Source of the DNA: Rhodospirillaceae bacterium
GTDB taxonomy: Bacteria; Pseudomonadota; Alphaproteobacteria; Rhodospirillales; UBA2165
DNA length: 64,000 nucleotides
Direction: 5' to 3'
NCBI GenBank assembly: GCA_947467145.1
Contig: CANIGJ010000008.1
Location: 54,523 to 118,522, forward strand
Made by a program: the position numbers and the translations under genes. The notes beneath the pieces are model-generated. The model saw only the letters and a list, made by a program, of their open reading frames with translations, made no database searches and was not told the origin of the DNA. Numbering within the stretch: position 1 is the first letter of the stretch; each line of letters opens with the position of its first letter. Positions 16,109 to 24,852 of the stretch are shown piece after piece.

Positions 16109-17689
16109 ATGACAGACCACACGGTGCGGATCGACGCGCAGACGTCGCCCGCCGATATCCAATTCTCCGCCAATTTCAACGTTGCTGTCCCGTTCATCGA
16201 CCGCCATCTGGCCGAAGGGCGCGGTGCCAAGGTCGCCTTCACCGTGCATGGCGGCGGCGCCTGCACCTATGCCCAATTGGCCGAGAATGTGAACCGCGCC
16301 GGCAACGCGCTGCTCGCCGCCGGGCTGAAGCCGCAAGATCGCGTCCTGCTGGTGGTCAAGGATTCCTGCGAATTCGTCTATGCCTTCTGGGGTGCGATCA
16401 AGGCCGGCATCGTGCCGGTGCCGCTCAACACCCTGCTGCGCGCAAAGGATTACGCCTTCAATATCGAAAATTCCGAAGCCTCCGGTTTAGTCTATTCGGC
16501 CGAATTCGCCGCCGAGGTTGAACCCGCACTGAAACAGGCCGCGCATAAGCCGAAGGTGGTACTGAAGGCCGCCGGTGACGGAGACACGCTCGCAGCCAAG
16601 ATGACGACGGCGTCGGCCACCCTTACCCCGGCTCCGGCCAAAGCCGACGACGATTGTTTCTGGCTCTATTCGTCGGGCTCCACCGGCAACCCCAAAGGTG
16701 CGGTCCATGCCCACCGCGACATGGTGGTCACGAGCCAGCGTTACGGCGTCGAGACCATCGGCCTCACCGAAAACGACATCTGCTTTTCCGCTGCCAAACT
16801 GTTCTTCGCCTACGGGCTCGGCAACGCCATGACCTTCCCGCTCTGGGTCGGCGGCTCGGCCGTGCTGTTCCCGGGTGCGCCCAATCCGGCGGCGATCCAC
16901 GAGGTGATCGAGACACATAAGCCGACGGCCTATTTTGGCGTGCCGACGCTCTATGGTGCACAACTGCGCGCCATGGCCGACAAGATGCCGGACCTCACGT
17001 CGGTACGGCTGTGCGTGTCGGCCGGCGAGGCTTTGCCGCCCGAATTACTGAAACGCTGGATCGAGCGTACTGGCCGCCCCATCCTTGACGGCATCGGCAC
17101 GACCGAGATTCTGCACATCTTCCTGTCCAACACCGACGCGGCGCTAAAGCCCGGTGCATCGGGTCGGCCGGTGCCGGGCTATGAAGCGCGCATCGTTGAC
17201 GAGAACGGCAAGCCGGTAAAACAGGGCGACAGCGGCAGCCTGATGATCAAAGGCCAATCGCTGCTCAAATATTATTGGCGCAATCCGGAAAAAACGGCCG
17301 CATCGCTCAAGGAGGGCTGGATGTATACCGGCGATACCTATTACCAGGATGCCGACGGTTATTATTTCTGCGCCGGACGCTCCGACGACATGCTCAAGGT
17401 CGGCGGCATCTGGTGCTCGCCGGTCGAGATCGAGCAAAAACTGATCGAACATCCCAAGGTGCTGGAAGCCGCCGTGGTCGGGCGCAAGGACGAAGACGCG
17501 CTGATCAAGCCCGAGGCCCATATCGTGTTGGGCGATGCGAGCCACGCCTGCGATGACCTCAAGCAGGAATTGCTGGAGCACTGCAAGAACGGGCTCGCGC
17601 GCTACAAATATCCGCGCTGGGTCAACTTCGTCGCCGAACTGCCGAAGACCGCGACCGGGAAGATCCAGCGCTTCCGGCTGCGCGAGTAA
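16109..17689 (+). CDS. Benzoate-CoA ligase family enzyme
   Basis: ATP-dependent acyl-adenylate-forming ligase of 526 residues that makes benzoyl-CoA from benzoate, the entry step of the box pathway. The P-loop-like AMP motif YSSGSTGNPKG is at 187-197, FFAYGLGNAMTFPLWVGGS and DGIGTTEILHIF follow as in benzoate-CoA ligases, and the C-terminal catalytic lysine is in KTATGKIQRFRLRE. GGGAGG at 16096-16101 is a good ribosome-binding site, and TATAAT at 16080-16085 hints at an extra promoter just after boxB. A 2-aminobenzoate or hydroxybenzoate ligase is possible, but context favours benzoate. Confidence 0.92.
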   Translation: MTDHTVRIDAQTSPADIQFSANFNVAVPFIDRHLAEGRGAKVAFTVHGGGACTYAQLAENVNRAGNALLAAGLKPQDRVLLVVKDSCEFVYAFWGAIKAGIVPVPLNTLLRAKDYAFNIENSEASGLVYSAEFAAEVEPALKQAAHKPKVVLKAAGDGDTLAAKMTTASATLTPAPAKADDDCFWLYSSGSTGNPKGAVHAHRDMVVTSQRYGVETIGLTENDICFSAAKLFFAYGLGNAMTFPLWVGGSAVLFPGAPNPAAIHEVIETHKPTAYFGVPTLYGAQLRAMADKMPDLTSVRLCVSAGEALPPELLKRWIERTGRPILDGIGTTEILHIFLSNTDAALKPGASGRPVPGYEARIVDENGKPVKQGDSGSLMIKGQSLLKYYWRNPEKTAASLKEGWMYTGDTYYQDADGYYFCAGRSDDMLKVGGIWCSPVEIEQKLIEHPKVLEAAVVGRKDEDALIKPEAHIVLGDASHACDDLKQELLEHCKNGLARYKYPRWVNFVAELPKTATGKIQRFRLRE

Positions 17690-18393
17690 TGGCGCTCACC
17701 GATACCATCATCGCCCTGGCACGCGGTGTCTGGCGGAAATTCGCCGAGCGTGAACGCGCCGTAGACGGACTTTACGCCTCGGTCGATGCCGCGGTGGCGC
17801 TGTCCGATAGTCTGGCACGCGAAATCCAGACGCGGAACATCCTCGACATGAACCGCATCGCCTGCGCGACCGGCTGTGCCTGGTGCTGCCATTATCAGGT
17901 CGGCGTCACTGCCCCCCAGGCGCTGACCATCGCAGCGAAGCTCAAAGAAGGTGCCGGCAGCCGCTCGTTGGAAGAGCAAAAGCAGAAACTCACCGCGCTG
18001 GACAAACGCACGCGCGGCCTCAATGCCGCCAAGCGGCTCAAGGCGCGTCTCGGCTGCGCCTTCCTCGACGAACGGAATGCTTGCACCATCTACGCCTTTC
18101 GTCCCTTCGGCTGCCGCGGCGCCAATTCGATTGACGCCCAGGCCTGCGAAGCTTTTGTCAAAGGAACCGCGACCAAGGCGCAGCGCGACAGCAATTGGCT
18201 ACACAAGGTCCCGTTCGAGGCGCAGCGCGACCTGCAGGACGGCTTCCATATGGGATCTTTGGACAACGGCTTGCGCGACGATCGGCTCGAACTCACCGCC
18301 GCCATCCTTGTCGCGCTCGACACGCCCGATGCGGCGCAACGCTGGATCGCCGGCGAGGACGTTTTCAAGAACGCGCGGATACCGCCGGATTAA
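17689..18393 (+). CDS. YkgJ-family cysteine-cluster protein
   Basis: 234 residues with the YkgJ (CxxCxxCC) metal-binding signature: CATGCAWCCHY in the first third, then GCAFLDERNACTIYAFRPFGCRG. This family binds zinc or an iron-sulfur cluster and has no settled function. Its ATG shares one base with the ligase stop (TAATG), so it is co-translated with the benzoate genes, and its stop overlaps the stop of the convergent livF by 3 bases. Because boxA is missing, an electron-transfer or metal-maturation role for BoxB is worth considering, but nothing in the sequence proves it. Confidence 0.8.
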   Translation: MALTDTIIALARGVWRKFAERERAVDGLYASVDAAVALSDSLAREIQTRNILDMNRIACATGCAWCCHYQVGVTAPQALTIAAKLKEGAGSRSLEEQKQKLTALDKRTRGLNAAKRLKARLGCAFLDERNACTIYAFRPFGCRGANSIDAQACEAFVKGTATKAQRDSNWLHKVPFEAQRDLQDGFHMGSLDNGLRDDRLELTAAILVALDTPDAAQRWIAGEDVFKNARIPPD

Positions 18394-19100
18394 ACTCCCA
18401 AATACCGGTGCTGCACATCGGGGGCGGCACGCAATTCGGCCGATGAGCCGGTCCACACGACATGGCCTTTCTCGATCACCACATGGCGATCCGCGAGCGC
18501 GGTGATCGCTTCGACATTCTTATCGATCACCAGGATCGATTGGCCTTCATTCTTCAAGGTCGTCAGCACGCGCCAGATATCGGCGCGGATCAAGGGCGCC
18601 AGGCCTTCGGTCGCCTCGTCGAGGATCAACAGTCCGGGATTGGTCATAAGCGCGCGCGCAATCGCCAGCATCTGCTGCTCGCCGCCGGATAATTGCGAAC
18701 CGGCATTGTCGCGGCGCTCCGCCAGAACGGGGAATAGCGCGAATACGCGCTCCAGGTTCCAGAAGCGAGCGGCCTTGGCGCGGTTGGCCGCCGTCGCAAC
18801 AAGATTTTCGTAGACGCTGAGGTTGGGGAAAATCTGTCGACCCTCGGGCACCAAGCCGAGCCCGGCGCGCGCAACCTTATAGGACGGCAGGCCATGGATC
18901 GCATGGCCACGGAAGCGGATCGCGCCGGCGCGTGGGCGCAGCAAGCCCATGATCGAACGCACGGTCGTCGTTTTGCCCATGCCGTTACGGCCGAGCAGGG
19001 TCACCACTTCGCCCTCGTTCACCGCGAAGGAGAGCCCGAACAGCACCTGGGAGCTGCCATAGGCACTTTCGATGGCATCGATTTCGAGCATCGCAGCCAT
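18390..19100 (-). CDS. livF: Branched-chain-type ABC transporter ATP-binding protein LivF
   Basis: Cytoplasmic ATPase of a high-affinity importer, 236 residues. Walker A GRNGMGKTT, Q-loop region, signature LSGGEQQMLAIARAL and Walker B LLILDEATEGLAP are all present; the short length without the C-terminal extension is the LivF form. It starts at the stop of livG and is the last gene of the transport operon; its stop overlaps that of the YkgJ gene on the other strand. Ligand probably an aromatic carboxylate, from the neighbouring box genes. Confidence 0.92.
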   Translation of the reverse strand: MAAMLEIDAIESAYGSSQVLFGLSFAVNEGEVVTLLGRNGMGKTTTVRSIMGLLRPRAGAIRFRGHAIHGLPSYKVARAGLGLVPEGRQIFPNLSVYENLVATAANRAKAARFWNLERVFALFPVLAERRDNAGSQLSGGEQQMLAIARALMTNPGLLILDEATEGLAPLIRADIWRVLTTLKNEGQSILVIDKNVEAITALADRHVVIEKGHVVWTGSSAELRAAPDVQHRYLGV

Positions 19101-19846
19101 TACGCGTCACCGAGATAGGCGCGCCGCACTTCGGCATCGGCGCGGATGACATCCGGCGTGCCGGTGGCAATAGCCCGGCCATAAACCAGAACAGTGATGC
19201 GATCGGCCAGCGCGAAAACGGCGTCCATGTCGTGTTCGATCAGCAGCATGGTGATGCGGCCTTTGAGCGACGCGAGGTACGCCGTCATGCGCGCGGATTC
19301 TTCGGCCCCCATGCCGGCCATCGGCTCGTCGAGCAGTAGCATCTTGGGCCGCGTCGCAAGCGCCATGGCGATTTCAAGCTGGCGCTGTTCGCCATGCGCG
19401 AGCACGCCGGCGCGCACATGCGCGCGAGCACCCAAGCCAACCTCCTCCAACAATGCCAGTGCCGGATCGCGCAAGTTACGATCTGCATAGGCATTGCCCC
19501 AGAAGCGGAAGCTATGCCCCTGCTCCGCCTGGATCGCCAGCGCGACATTATCGAGCGCGGTGAAATCCTTCAGGATCGAGGTGATCTGGAACGAGCGCAC
19601 AAGGCCGCGACGCACACGAGCGGGTGCGGCCAATGCGCTGATATCGTGCCCTTCGAATATTACGCGGCCCGAATCCGATCCCATCATGCCGGCAAGCTGA
19701 TGGATCAGGGTTGTCTTGCCCGCACCGTTCGGGCCGATGATCGCGTGGATTTCGCCGGTTTCGACGCCAAGCGAGACCCCGTCGGTCGCGATCAGCGCGC
19801 CAAAGGTCTTACGCAGATTGTCGATGGTCAGCAGCGCATTAGGCAT
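19100..19846 (-). CDS. livG: Branched-chain-type ABC transporter ATP-binding protein LivG
   Basis: Second ATPase of the importer, about 248 residues. Walker A is GPNGAGKTTL; the signature reads LAHGEQRQLEIAMAL, the HGEQRQ form usual for LivG; Walker B is MLLLDEPMAGM. The ATG at 19846 is preferred because GGGAAG lies 8-13 bases upstream; an in-frame ATG at 19861 is the alternative. It overlaps livM by 8 bases (23 with the longer start) and shares its end with the livF start. Confidence 0.92.
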   Translation of the reverse strand: MPNALLTIDNLRKTFGALIATDGVSLGVETGEIHAIIGPNGAGKTTLIHQLAGMMGSDSGRVIFEGHDISALAAPARVRRGLVRSFQITSILKDFTALDNVALAIQAEQGHSFRFWGNAYADRNLRDPALALLEEVGLGARAHVRAGVLAHGEQRQLEIAMALATRPKMLLLDEPMAGMGAEESARMTAYLASLKGRITMLLIEHDMDAVFALADRITVLVYGRAIATGTPDVIRADAEVRRAYLGDA

Positions 19847-20792
19847 CGCGGCGCTTCCCATTCAAAACGCCGACGATACCGCCGCGCGCGAACAACACGA
19901 TCAGGATCAGCAGTGGGCCGAAGATGATCTGCCAATATTCGGTGATGTCTGACAGCACGTCCTGCAGCAGCCAATAGACGACCGCGCCGATCACCGGCCC
20001 GAATAGGCTGCCCATGCCGCCCAGCACGATCATGAAAATCATTTCGCCCGAGCGCGGCCAATTGAGCGTATCGGGGCTGACGAACTTCTCGAAGTTCGCT
20101 TCCAAAATCCCGGCCAGCCCGCACATCGTTCCGGCGATTACAAAAGCGGCCAGCTTGTAGCGATAGGTCGCGATACCGATCCCTTCCATCCTCGTCTCGT
20201 TCGATTTGATGCCGCGAATGACCATGCCGAAGCGCGAATTGACGATGCGCCACAGAATGAACAGGCTCAGCAGCAGGCAGACGAAGATCACGTAATAGAG
20301 CGTGACGCGGTTGTTGAGGTTAAGCCACGATATGCCGAGATCGCTGCGCCGCGAAATCGTCAGGCCATCGTCGCTGCCATACATCTCGGCGCTGCGAGCC
20401 AGATAATAAAACATCTGCGACAGGGCCAAGGTGATCATGATGAAATAGACGCCGCGGGTGCGTAAACTAATCGCGCCGAAAATGAAGGCGACGAAGGCAG
20501 AAATACCCAGCGCCACCGGCCATTGGATCCAGGCATCGGTCACGCCATGGAAGGCGAAGATGCCGATCGTGTAGGATGCAACGCCGAGATAGACCGCGTG
20601 GCCGAAGCTGACCATGCCGCCATAGCCCAGGATCAAATTGAGGCTGAGCGCCGCGATGCCCCAGATCATGGAACGCGCGAACAAGCCGATCAGGAACGGC
20701 TCACCCACCGCCGGCGCCAGATACGGCATCACACCGCATAGTGCCAGTACCAGCGCCGCGACGATGCGGGCCAAGGTGATGGTTGCGCTCAC
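19839..20792 (-). CDS. livM: Branched-chain-type ABC transporter permease LivM
   Basis: Integral membrane subunit of 317 residues with about eight to ten hydrophobic helices. Family marks include IWGIAALSLNLILGYGGMVSFGHAVYLGVASY, the alanine/glycine-rich segment contacting the ATPases (YRYKLAAFVIAGTMCGLAGIL) and LGGMGSLFGPVIGAVVYW. Overlaps livH by 4 bases and livG on the other side, so the subunits are co-translated. Confidence 0.93.
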   Translation of the reverse strand: MSATITLARIVAALVLALCGVMPYLAPAVGEPFLIGLFARSMIWGIAALSLNLILGYGGMVSFGHAVYLGVASYTIGIFAFHGVTDAWIQWPVALGISAFVAFIFGAISLRTRGVYFIMITLALSQMFYYLARSAEMYGSDDGLTISRRSDLGISWLNLNNRVTLYYVIFVCLLLSLFILWRIVNSRFGMVIRGIKSNETRMEGIGIATYRYKLAAFVIAGTMCGLAGILEANFEKFVSPDTLNWPRSGEMIFMIVLGGMGSLFGPVIGAVVYWLLQDVLSDITEYWQIIFGPLLILIVLFARGGIVGVLNGKRRDA

Positions 20793-21718
20793 GCTTTGGC
20801 TCCCTTCGGCGGGAACAGGCCTTGCGGGCGGAAGAACAAGATCGCCGCCATCAGAATGTAGATCAGCATCGACGACAACGCCGGGCCGGCTGCCTCGGCC
20901 GCATTGACCGGCAGGAACAGGGCCATCAGATCATCGAGGAATGAGCGGCCGAGCGTGTCGATCAGGCCGATCAGCAGCGACGACACGAAGGCGCCGCGGA
21001 TCGAGCCAATACCCCCGATGACAATGACGACCAACGCCTGGATCAGCACCGTATCGCCCATGCCGATATTGGCGGCGGTCAACGGTGCGATGATCATGCC
21101 GGAGAAACCGGCGAGCCCGGCGCCGATGCCGAAGATCAGGGTATAGAGCAGCGGGATGTTCACGCCGAGTGCACCCGCCATTTCACGGTTCGACGCGCCC
21201 GCGCGGATCAGCATGCCGATGCGCGTGCGCTGCACCAGCAGATAGAGCCCCAGTGCGACAGCGAGACCCAGCACGATGATGAGCAGCCGATAGACCGGAT
21301 AATCGATACCCAGCGGCAACGCCACCGCCCCGCTCAGATAATCCGGCAGCGGGATCGAGCGCCCGGCCGAGCCCCAGAAGATGCGGACCAGTTCGCGGAA
21401 AAACAGGATCAGGCCGAACGTCGCGAGCACATGATCCAGATGATCGCGCCGATAGAGTGTGCGGATCGCAACGATTTCAAGAACGATCCCGCTCAAGATC
21501 ATCACCGGCACCGCGATCACCAGCCCCAGCACGAACGAACCCGTCATCTCGGTAAAGGTCGCGGCGTAATAAGCGCCCAGCATGTAGAGCGAGCCATGCG
21601 CCAGATTGACGAGATCCATGATCCCGAAAATCAAAGTCAGGCCGGCCGCCAGCAAGAACAGCACCATGCCGAGCTGGATACCGTTCAGAAATTGTTCGGC
21701 GAAAAGCGCGTAATTCAT
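20789..21718 (-). CDS. livH: Branched-chain-type ABC transporter permease LivH
   Basis: Membrane subunit of 309 residues. It starts FLNGIQLGMVLFLLAAGLTLIFGIMDLVNLAHGSLYMLGAYYA, the hallmark of LivH, and ends with GGIGSIRGAFVSSLLIGLIDTLGR and an inner-membrane helix. It lies downstream of the binding-protein gene, separated by 95 bases that hold two strong hairpins, an arrangement that usually lets the binding protein be made in excess over the permease. Confidence 0.93.
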   Translation of the reverse strand: MNYALFAEQFLNGIQLGMVLFLLAAGLTLIFGIMDLVNLAHGSLYMLGAYYAATFTEMTGSFVLGLVIAVPVMILSGIVLEIVAIRTLYRRDHLDHVLATFGLILFFRELVRIFWGSAGRSIPLPDYLSGAVALPLGIDYPVYRLLIIVLGLAVALGLYLLVQRTRIGMLIRAGASNREMAGALGVNIPLLYTLIFGIGAGLAGFSGMIIAPLTAANIGMGDTVLIQALVVIVIGGIGSIRGAFVSSLLIGLIDTLGRSFLDDLMALFLPVNAAEAAGPALSSMLIYILMAAILFFRPQGLFPPKGAKA

Positions 21719-21737
21719 CTGCGGAAATCAAAAATGG

Positions 21738-21806
21738 ATGCCCCGGCCGCGTGGGCCGGGGCATGACGCAATTTATGGAGCAGGCCGCATGTTTGGCGCG
21801 GCCTGC
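21738..21806 (-). terminator. Two hairpins between binding-protein gene and livH
   Basis: First hairpin on the minus strand: 9-bp perfect stem GCAGGCCGC/GCGGCCTGC at 21780-21806 with a 9-base loop. Second: 11-bp perfect stem ATGCCCCGGCC/GGCCGGGGCAT at 21738-21764 with a 5-base loop, followed on the minus strand by TTTTT within a few bases. The second resembles a rho-independent terminator; as livH starts 20 bases later, partial termination (attenuation) is likely. Confidence 0.7.
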
Positions 21807-21813
21807 GTCTCGA

Positions 21814-23004
21814 CTACATCTTGCAATCTTTGGCGTAGGAATCCTGATGGTCCTTCAACACCACCTGACGGTTGGCGTTCATCCAGGTCCCGTCCTTATC
21901 CACGACAACTTCGTTGGCGTAGAAATTCTGGATCGGGAAATGGTTGGGTCCCATCTTGAACGGACCGCGGACCGATCCGAAATCGGCCGCTTCCATTTTC
22001 TTACGCATGCCGTCGATATCTTTCAGGTTGCCCTTCACCGCCTCGACCGCCGCCTTGATCATCATGATCGCGTCGTAGCTCTGCGCGCCGTAATAGGACG
22101 GATAGGTGCCGTACTTCTTCTTGAAGTCGGCCACGAACTTCTTGTTCGGCTCGTTGTCCATATCAGCCGCCCACATCTGGGTGAGGAACGTGCCGAGCGC
22201 ACCCTTGTTGTTCGCCTTCTGCAGCAGCGGTAGGCTGAGTGCATCCAGGGTATAGACGCTATAGAGCGGCGTCTTGCCGGTCAGGCCGGCCTGGTCGTAT
22301 TGCGTCAGGAACGCGGGGCCGGCACCACCCGGATAGAAGGTGAACACACCGTCCGGATTGGCGGCCTTGACCTTGGTCAGCTCGGCCGACCAATCCAACT
22401 GCTGCGGCCAGGCCGTCATATCCTTGCCGACGATCTTGCCCTTGAAGGTGCGCTCCACGCCCGCGACCATATCCTGGCCCGCCGCATAGTTCGGCGCGAT
22501 CAGATAGAGCGATTTGACGTTCTTCTGATTCAGCAATTCACCCAGCGCCATCGGCGTCTGGTCGTTCTGCCAGGAGATGTTGAAGAAATTCTTGTGGCAT
22601 TGCTTGCCCGCGATATCCGACGGGCCGGCATTGGCGCTGATCAGAATCTTGTTGGCATCAAGCACCACGTCCTTGGATGCGAGCAGGACGTTCGACCAGA
22701 TGTAGCCCGCGACGATATCAACATTGTCGCGTTCGACGAGCTTCTCGGTCGCCTGCTTGCCCTTCTGCGGATTTACCTCGTCATCGGCGTAGATCACGTT
22801 GACGTCGAGATTGCCCATCTTCTTGTTGATGTGCTCGAGCGCCAATTCGACCGCATTGCGCATATCGTTGCCAATGACCGCGCCGCCGCCGGTCAATGTC
22901 GTAACGAACCCGATTTTGATTTCCGCGCCCATTGCCTGGTTTTGCGCCGGAAACGCGGCCATCCCCAGCGCCGCGACGGCGCCCAGCCATATAGCTTTAT
23001 TCAT
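21814..23004 (-). CDS. ABC substrate-binding protein, Liv/aromatic type
   Basis: 396-residue periplasmic binding protein of the Peripla_BP_6 fold. Signal peptide at residues 1-27 (ending NQAMGA), mature start EIKIGFVTTLTGGGAVIGNDMRNAVELA. AGGGAGG just upstream of the ATG is a near-perfect ribosome-binding site. It heads the binding-protein/livHMGF part of the operon, 37 bases after the membrane-protein gene. Related proteins in aromatic clusters bind benzoate or hydroxybenzoates; that assignment here rests on context. Confidence 0.9.
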   Translation of the reverse strand: MNKAIWLGAVAALGMAAFPAQNQAMGAEIKIGFVTTLTGGGAVIGNDMRNAVELALEHINKKMGNLDVNVIYADDEVNPQKGKQATEKLVERDNVDIVAGYIWSNVLLASKDVVLDANKILISANAGPSDIAGKQCHKNFFNISWQNDQTPMALGELLNQKNVKSLYLIAPNYAAGQDMVAGVERTFKGKIVGKDMTAWPQQLDWSAELTKVKAANPDGVFTFYPGGAGPAFLTQYDQAGLTGKTPLYSVYTLDALSLPLLQKANNKGALGTFLTQMWAADMDNEPNKKFVADFKKKYGTYPSYYGAQSYDAIMMIKAAVEAVKGNLKDIDGMRKKMEAADFGSVRGPFKMGPNHFPIQNFYANEVVVDKDGTWMNANRQVVLKDHQDSYAKDCKM

Positions 23005-23041
23005 AGAGACCTCCCTGAAAACAACGTGACCGATTTATAGC

Positions 23042-24196
23042 TCATAACGCGACCGAGGCCCATCCTGCGCCGGCCGCCACCAGCAGGGTCAGCACCCCGG
23101 CCACCCGGTAGGGCCGCTCGCCCACGCCAGCCCCCCCGGGCAGGGCCCCGATCGCGGCCAGGACTGCCTTGGCGGCCAGCGTCAGGGCGATGACGACAAT
23201 CAGCAGTACCGGGGCGACCAGCGGCAAGGCCGCAAGCACGAACGGACGGTCGAACGGCAAGCCCCCGAGCAGCTTGGTTGCGATGGCAAACGCGCAGGCC
23301 GCCAGCAGTCCCATCGACAGGCGGCCGATCACCCACGCCAGCGAGATCCGCGTTCGGGGCAACGGCGTCGCAAGATATCCCAACCAGGCCGCCGACAAGG
23401 CGCTGCAGCCGGCCGCAGCCGCGAGCGGGCGCCAGTTCAACGGCAGCGGCGCTTGGGGTTCAAGCAAGTGGTAGACCAGCAACGCAACGAACGTCGCGAG
23501 GAAAGTGAACGGCAGGACCGCCACGAACAGGGTCATCACGCGGCGCGGCATCGTCGCATGCAAACTTGCCACCGGCGCGGCCCGCGTCCCGAAGCTGAGC
23601 AAGATCACCGAGTGACACACGATATACAGTAGCGGCGCCAGCAGAACGCTGGCCAAGGCGCCGTGCCCGATCGGCATGGTCAGGGTGCGATCGGTCAGCG
23701 ATATGAAGACATAGATCGGTACCACGAGGAAGATCCCAACAAAGAGCATCGCCGATAGGACGCGCGCAAGTAGCGGCGACAGCTTCAGTTCGCTCACCAC
23801 AGCCAGGACGATCGTGCCAACGAGGCAACCGACGAGAATCAGCAGCAAGGTCGGCGAGCCGCCGCGAAACCAATTGAGCAGCGCCGCGACGGGCACCGCG
23901 ATGAAGACGATGAGGGTGAAGGTCCCGGCCGTCACCACATTGCGTTCGGATTGCTCGAACCAATAGACGATGAAACCATCGACCGCGCGCATGACGGCCG
24001 CAAGCGTCAGGCCGGGAACGTCGCTTGGCGCCGTCGCGGCGATGGCGCGCCACAAACCGGCCAACCGACGTCGCAGGCCCGACGGATCGGACGGCGCGGT
24101 ACTGTCGAGGAAAATGAGGAACAGACCACACGCGGCCAGCACGACCGCCGCGATGCGGGACACCCGCGCCACCAATTCGATCGCGCCGACGTCCAT
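23042..24196 (-). CDS. Unrecognised multi-pass membrane protein
   Basis: About 384 residues with roughly ten hydrophobic segments spread over the whole length (for example FTLIVFIAVPVAALLNWF, LSAMLFVGIFLVVPIYVFI, VMTLFVAVLPFTFLATFVALLVY) and a few charged loops. I do not recognise the family. The start at 24196 is chosen because its ATG shares one base with the stop of the DUF4863 gene (TGATG), which signals coupled translation. Position between a DUF4863 gene and a Liv-type importer in a benzoyl-CoA locus suggests transport or membrane adaptation to an aromatic substrate, but no motif supports a specific role. Confidence 0.7.
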   Translation of the reverse strand: MDVGAIELVARVSRIAAVVLAACGLFLIFLDSTAPSDPSGLRRRLAGLWRAIAATAPSDVPGLTLAAVMRAVDGFIVYWFEQSERNVVTAGTFTLIVFIAVPVAALLNWFRGGSPTLLLILVGCLVGTIVLAVVSELKLSPLLARVLSAMLFVGIFLVVPIYVFISLTDRTLTMPIGHGALASVLLAPLLYIVCHSVILLSFGTRAAPVASLHATMPRRVMTLFVAVLPFTFLATFVALLVYHLLEPQAPLPLNWRPLAAAAGCSALSAAWLGYLATPLPRTRISLAWVIGRLSMGLLAACAFAIATKLLGGLPFDRPFVLAALPLVAPVLLIVVIALTLAAKAVLAAIGALPGGAGVGERPYRVAGVLTLLVAAGAGWASVAL

Positions 24197-24654
24197 CAGA
24201 CGGGAGAGAAGTCGATAGCGCCACCGGGCAGCAGATAAAGCACCAACGCCTTTCCTCCCCTGACCGTCGGCTGGTGCGCCGAATCGGGTCCATACACCAC
24301 CCAACCGGCGCCATGCCCGTCGAACTGCGCAGACCTGTCGATCGGCATGATCATATCGATCTCGCCATTCGGATGGCGGTGGTGCGGGCCGGCCACGTCC
24401 GCCATCTCGACCACATCGACGCTATAGCCGCCCACATCCTTGATGACCCGACCAAAGCGGATACCGCCCTGCTCCCGCGCGCACATCCATCCAGCGGCGA
24501 TTCCGGCGGCGCAGGCGGCCTGGATCGCTTGGAAATCCAGACCTGTGGCGGGGAAGCGCTCATTGAGATCGGCCGCCAGCCCGCTATCCAGAACCCGGCC
24601 CTGAACGGCTAGGGTCACCGGGGCGACCAGGTCTTGGAAGTCCTCTTTGGTCAT
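24196..24654 (-). CDS. DUF4863 family protein (PnbB / 4-hydroxylaminobenzoate lyase-like)
   Basis: 152-residue cupin-like protein. The C-terminal half has a possible metal site (GPHHRHPNGEIDMIMP) and a GWVVYGPDSAHQPTV segment that fit the DUF4863 family, whose characterised member PnbB converts 4-hydroxylaminobenzoate to protocatechuate. Family members are also found beside box genes with no shown function. It leads the leftward operon and is coupled to the membrane-protein gene by a one-base overlap. A function on benzoate-pathway intermediates is inference. Confidence 0.72.
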   Translation of the reverse strand: MTKEDFQDLVAPVTLAVQGRVLDSGLAADLNERFPATGLDFQAIQAACAAGIAAGWMCAREQGGIRFGRVIKDVGGYSVDVVEMADVAGPHHRHPNGEIDMIMPIDRSAQFDGHGAGWVVYGPDSAHQPTVRGGKALVLYLLPGGAIDFSPV

Positions 24655-24694
24655 CGCTGACCAGCCAGCTTCACGTGTTCCCTCATAAGGAGAG

Positions 24695-24704
24695 TCCTAT
24701 AGGA
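24695..24704. promoter_or_regulatory. Perfect 10-bp palindrome upstream of DUF4863 operon
   Basis: TCCTATAGGA lies 41 bases upstream of the DUF4863 start, in the 198-base region shared with the divergent gcdH. A CACGTG palindrome sits nearer the DUF4863 start (24672-24677). Either could be an operator half; the match is short and chance is possible. Confidence 0.3.
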
Positions 24705-24852
24705 TTCTTCAATTATTCGGCAACCAAACAATATTCAGGCTCGAGCCGACCTGTGGCGCGACCACCATCGTCTGGGTTGCGCCACCGGGCGATTGGCTTT
24801 CCCAATTTTCGTTGGTTATGGTGGGCCAAATAGCAATGAACAGGGGATAGCC

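Noticed and set aside
24675..24852. Clear sigma70 promoter between the DUF4863 gene and gcdH
   Set aside because: TTGGCT at about 24793 and TATGGT at about 24817 match only four of six bases each with an 18-base spacer; too weak to list as a feature.
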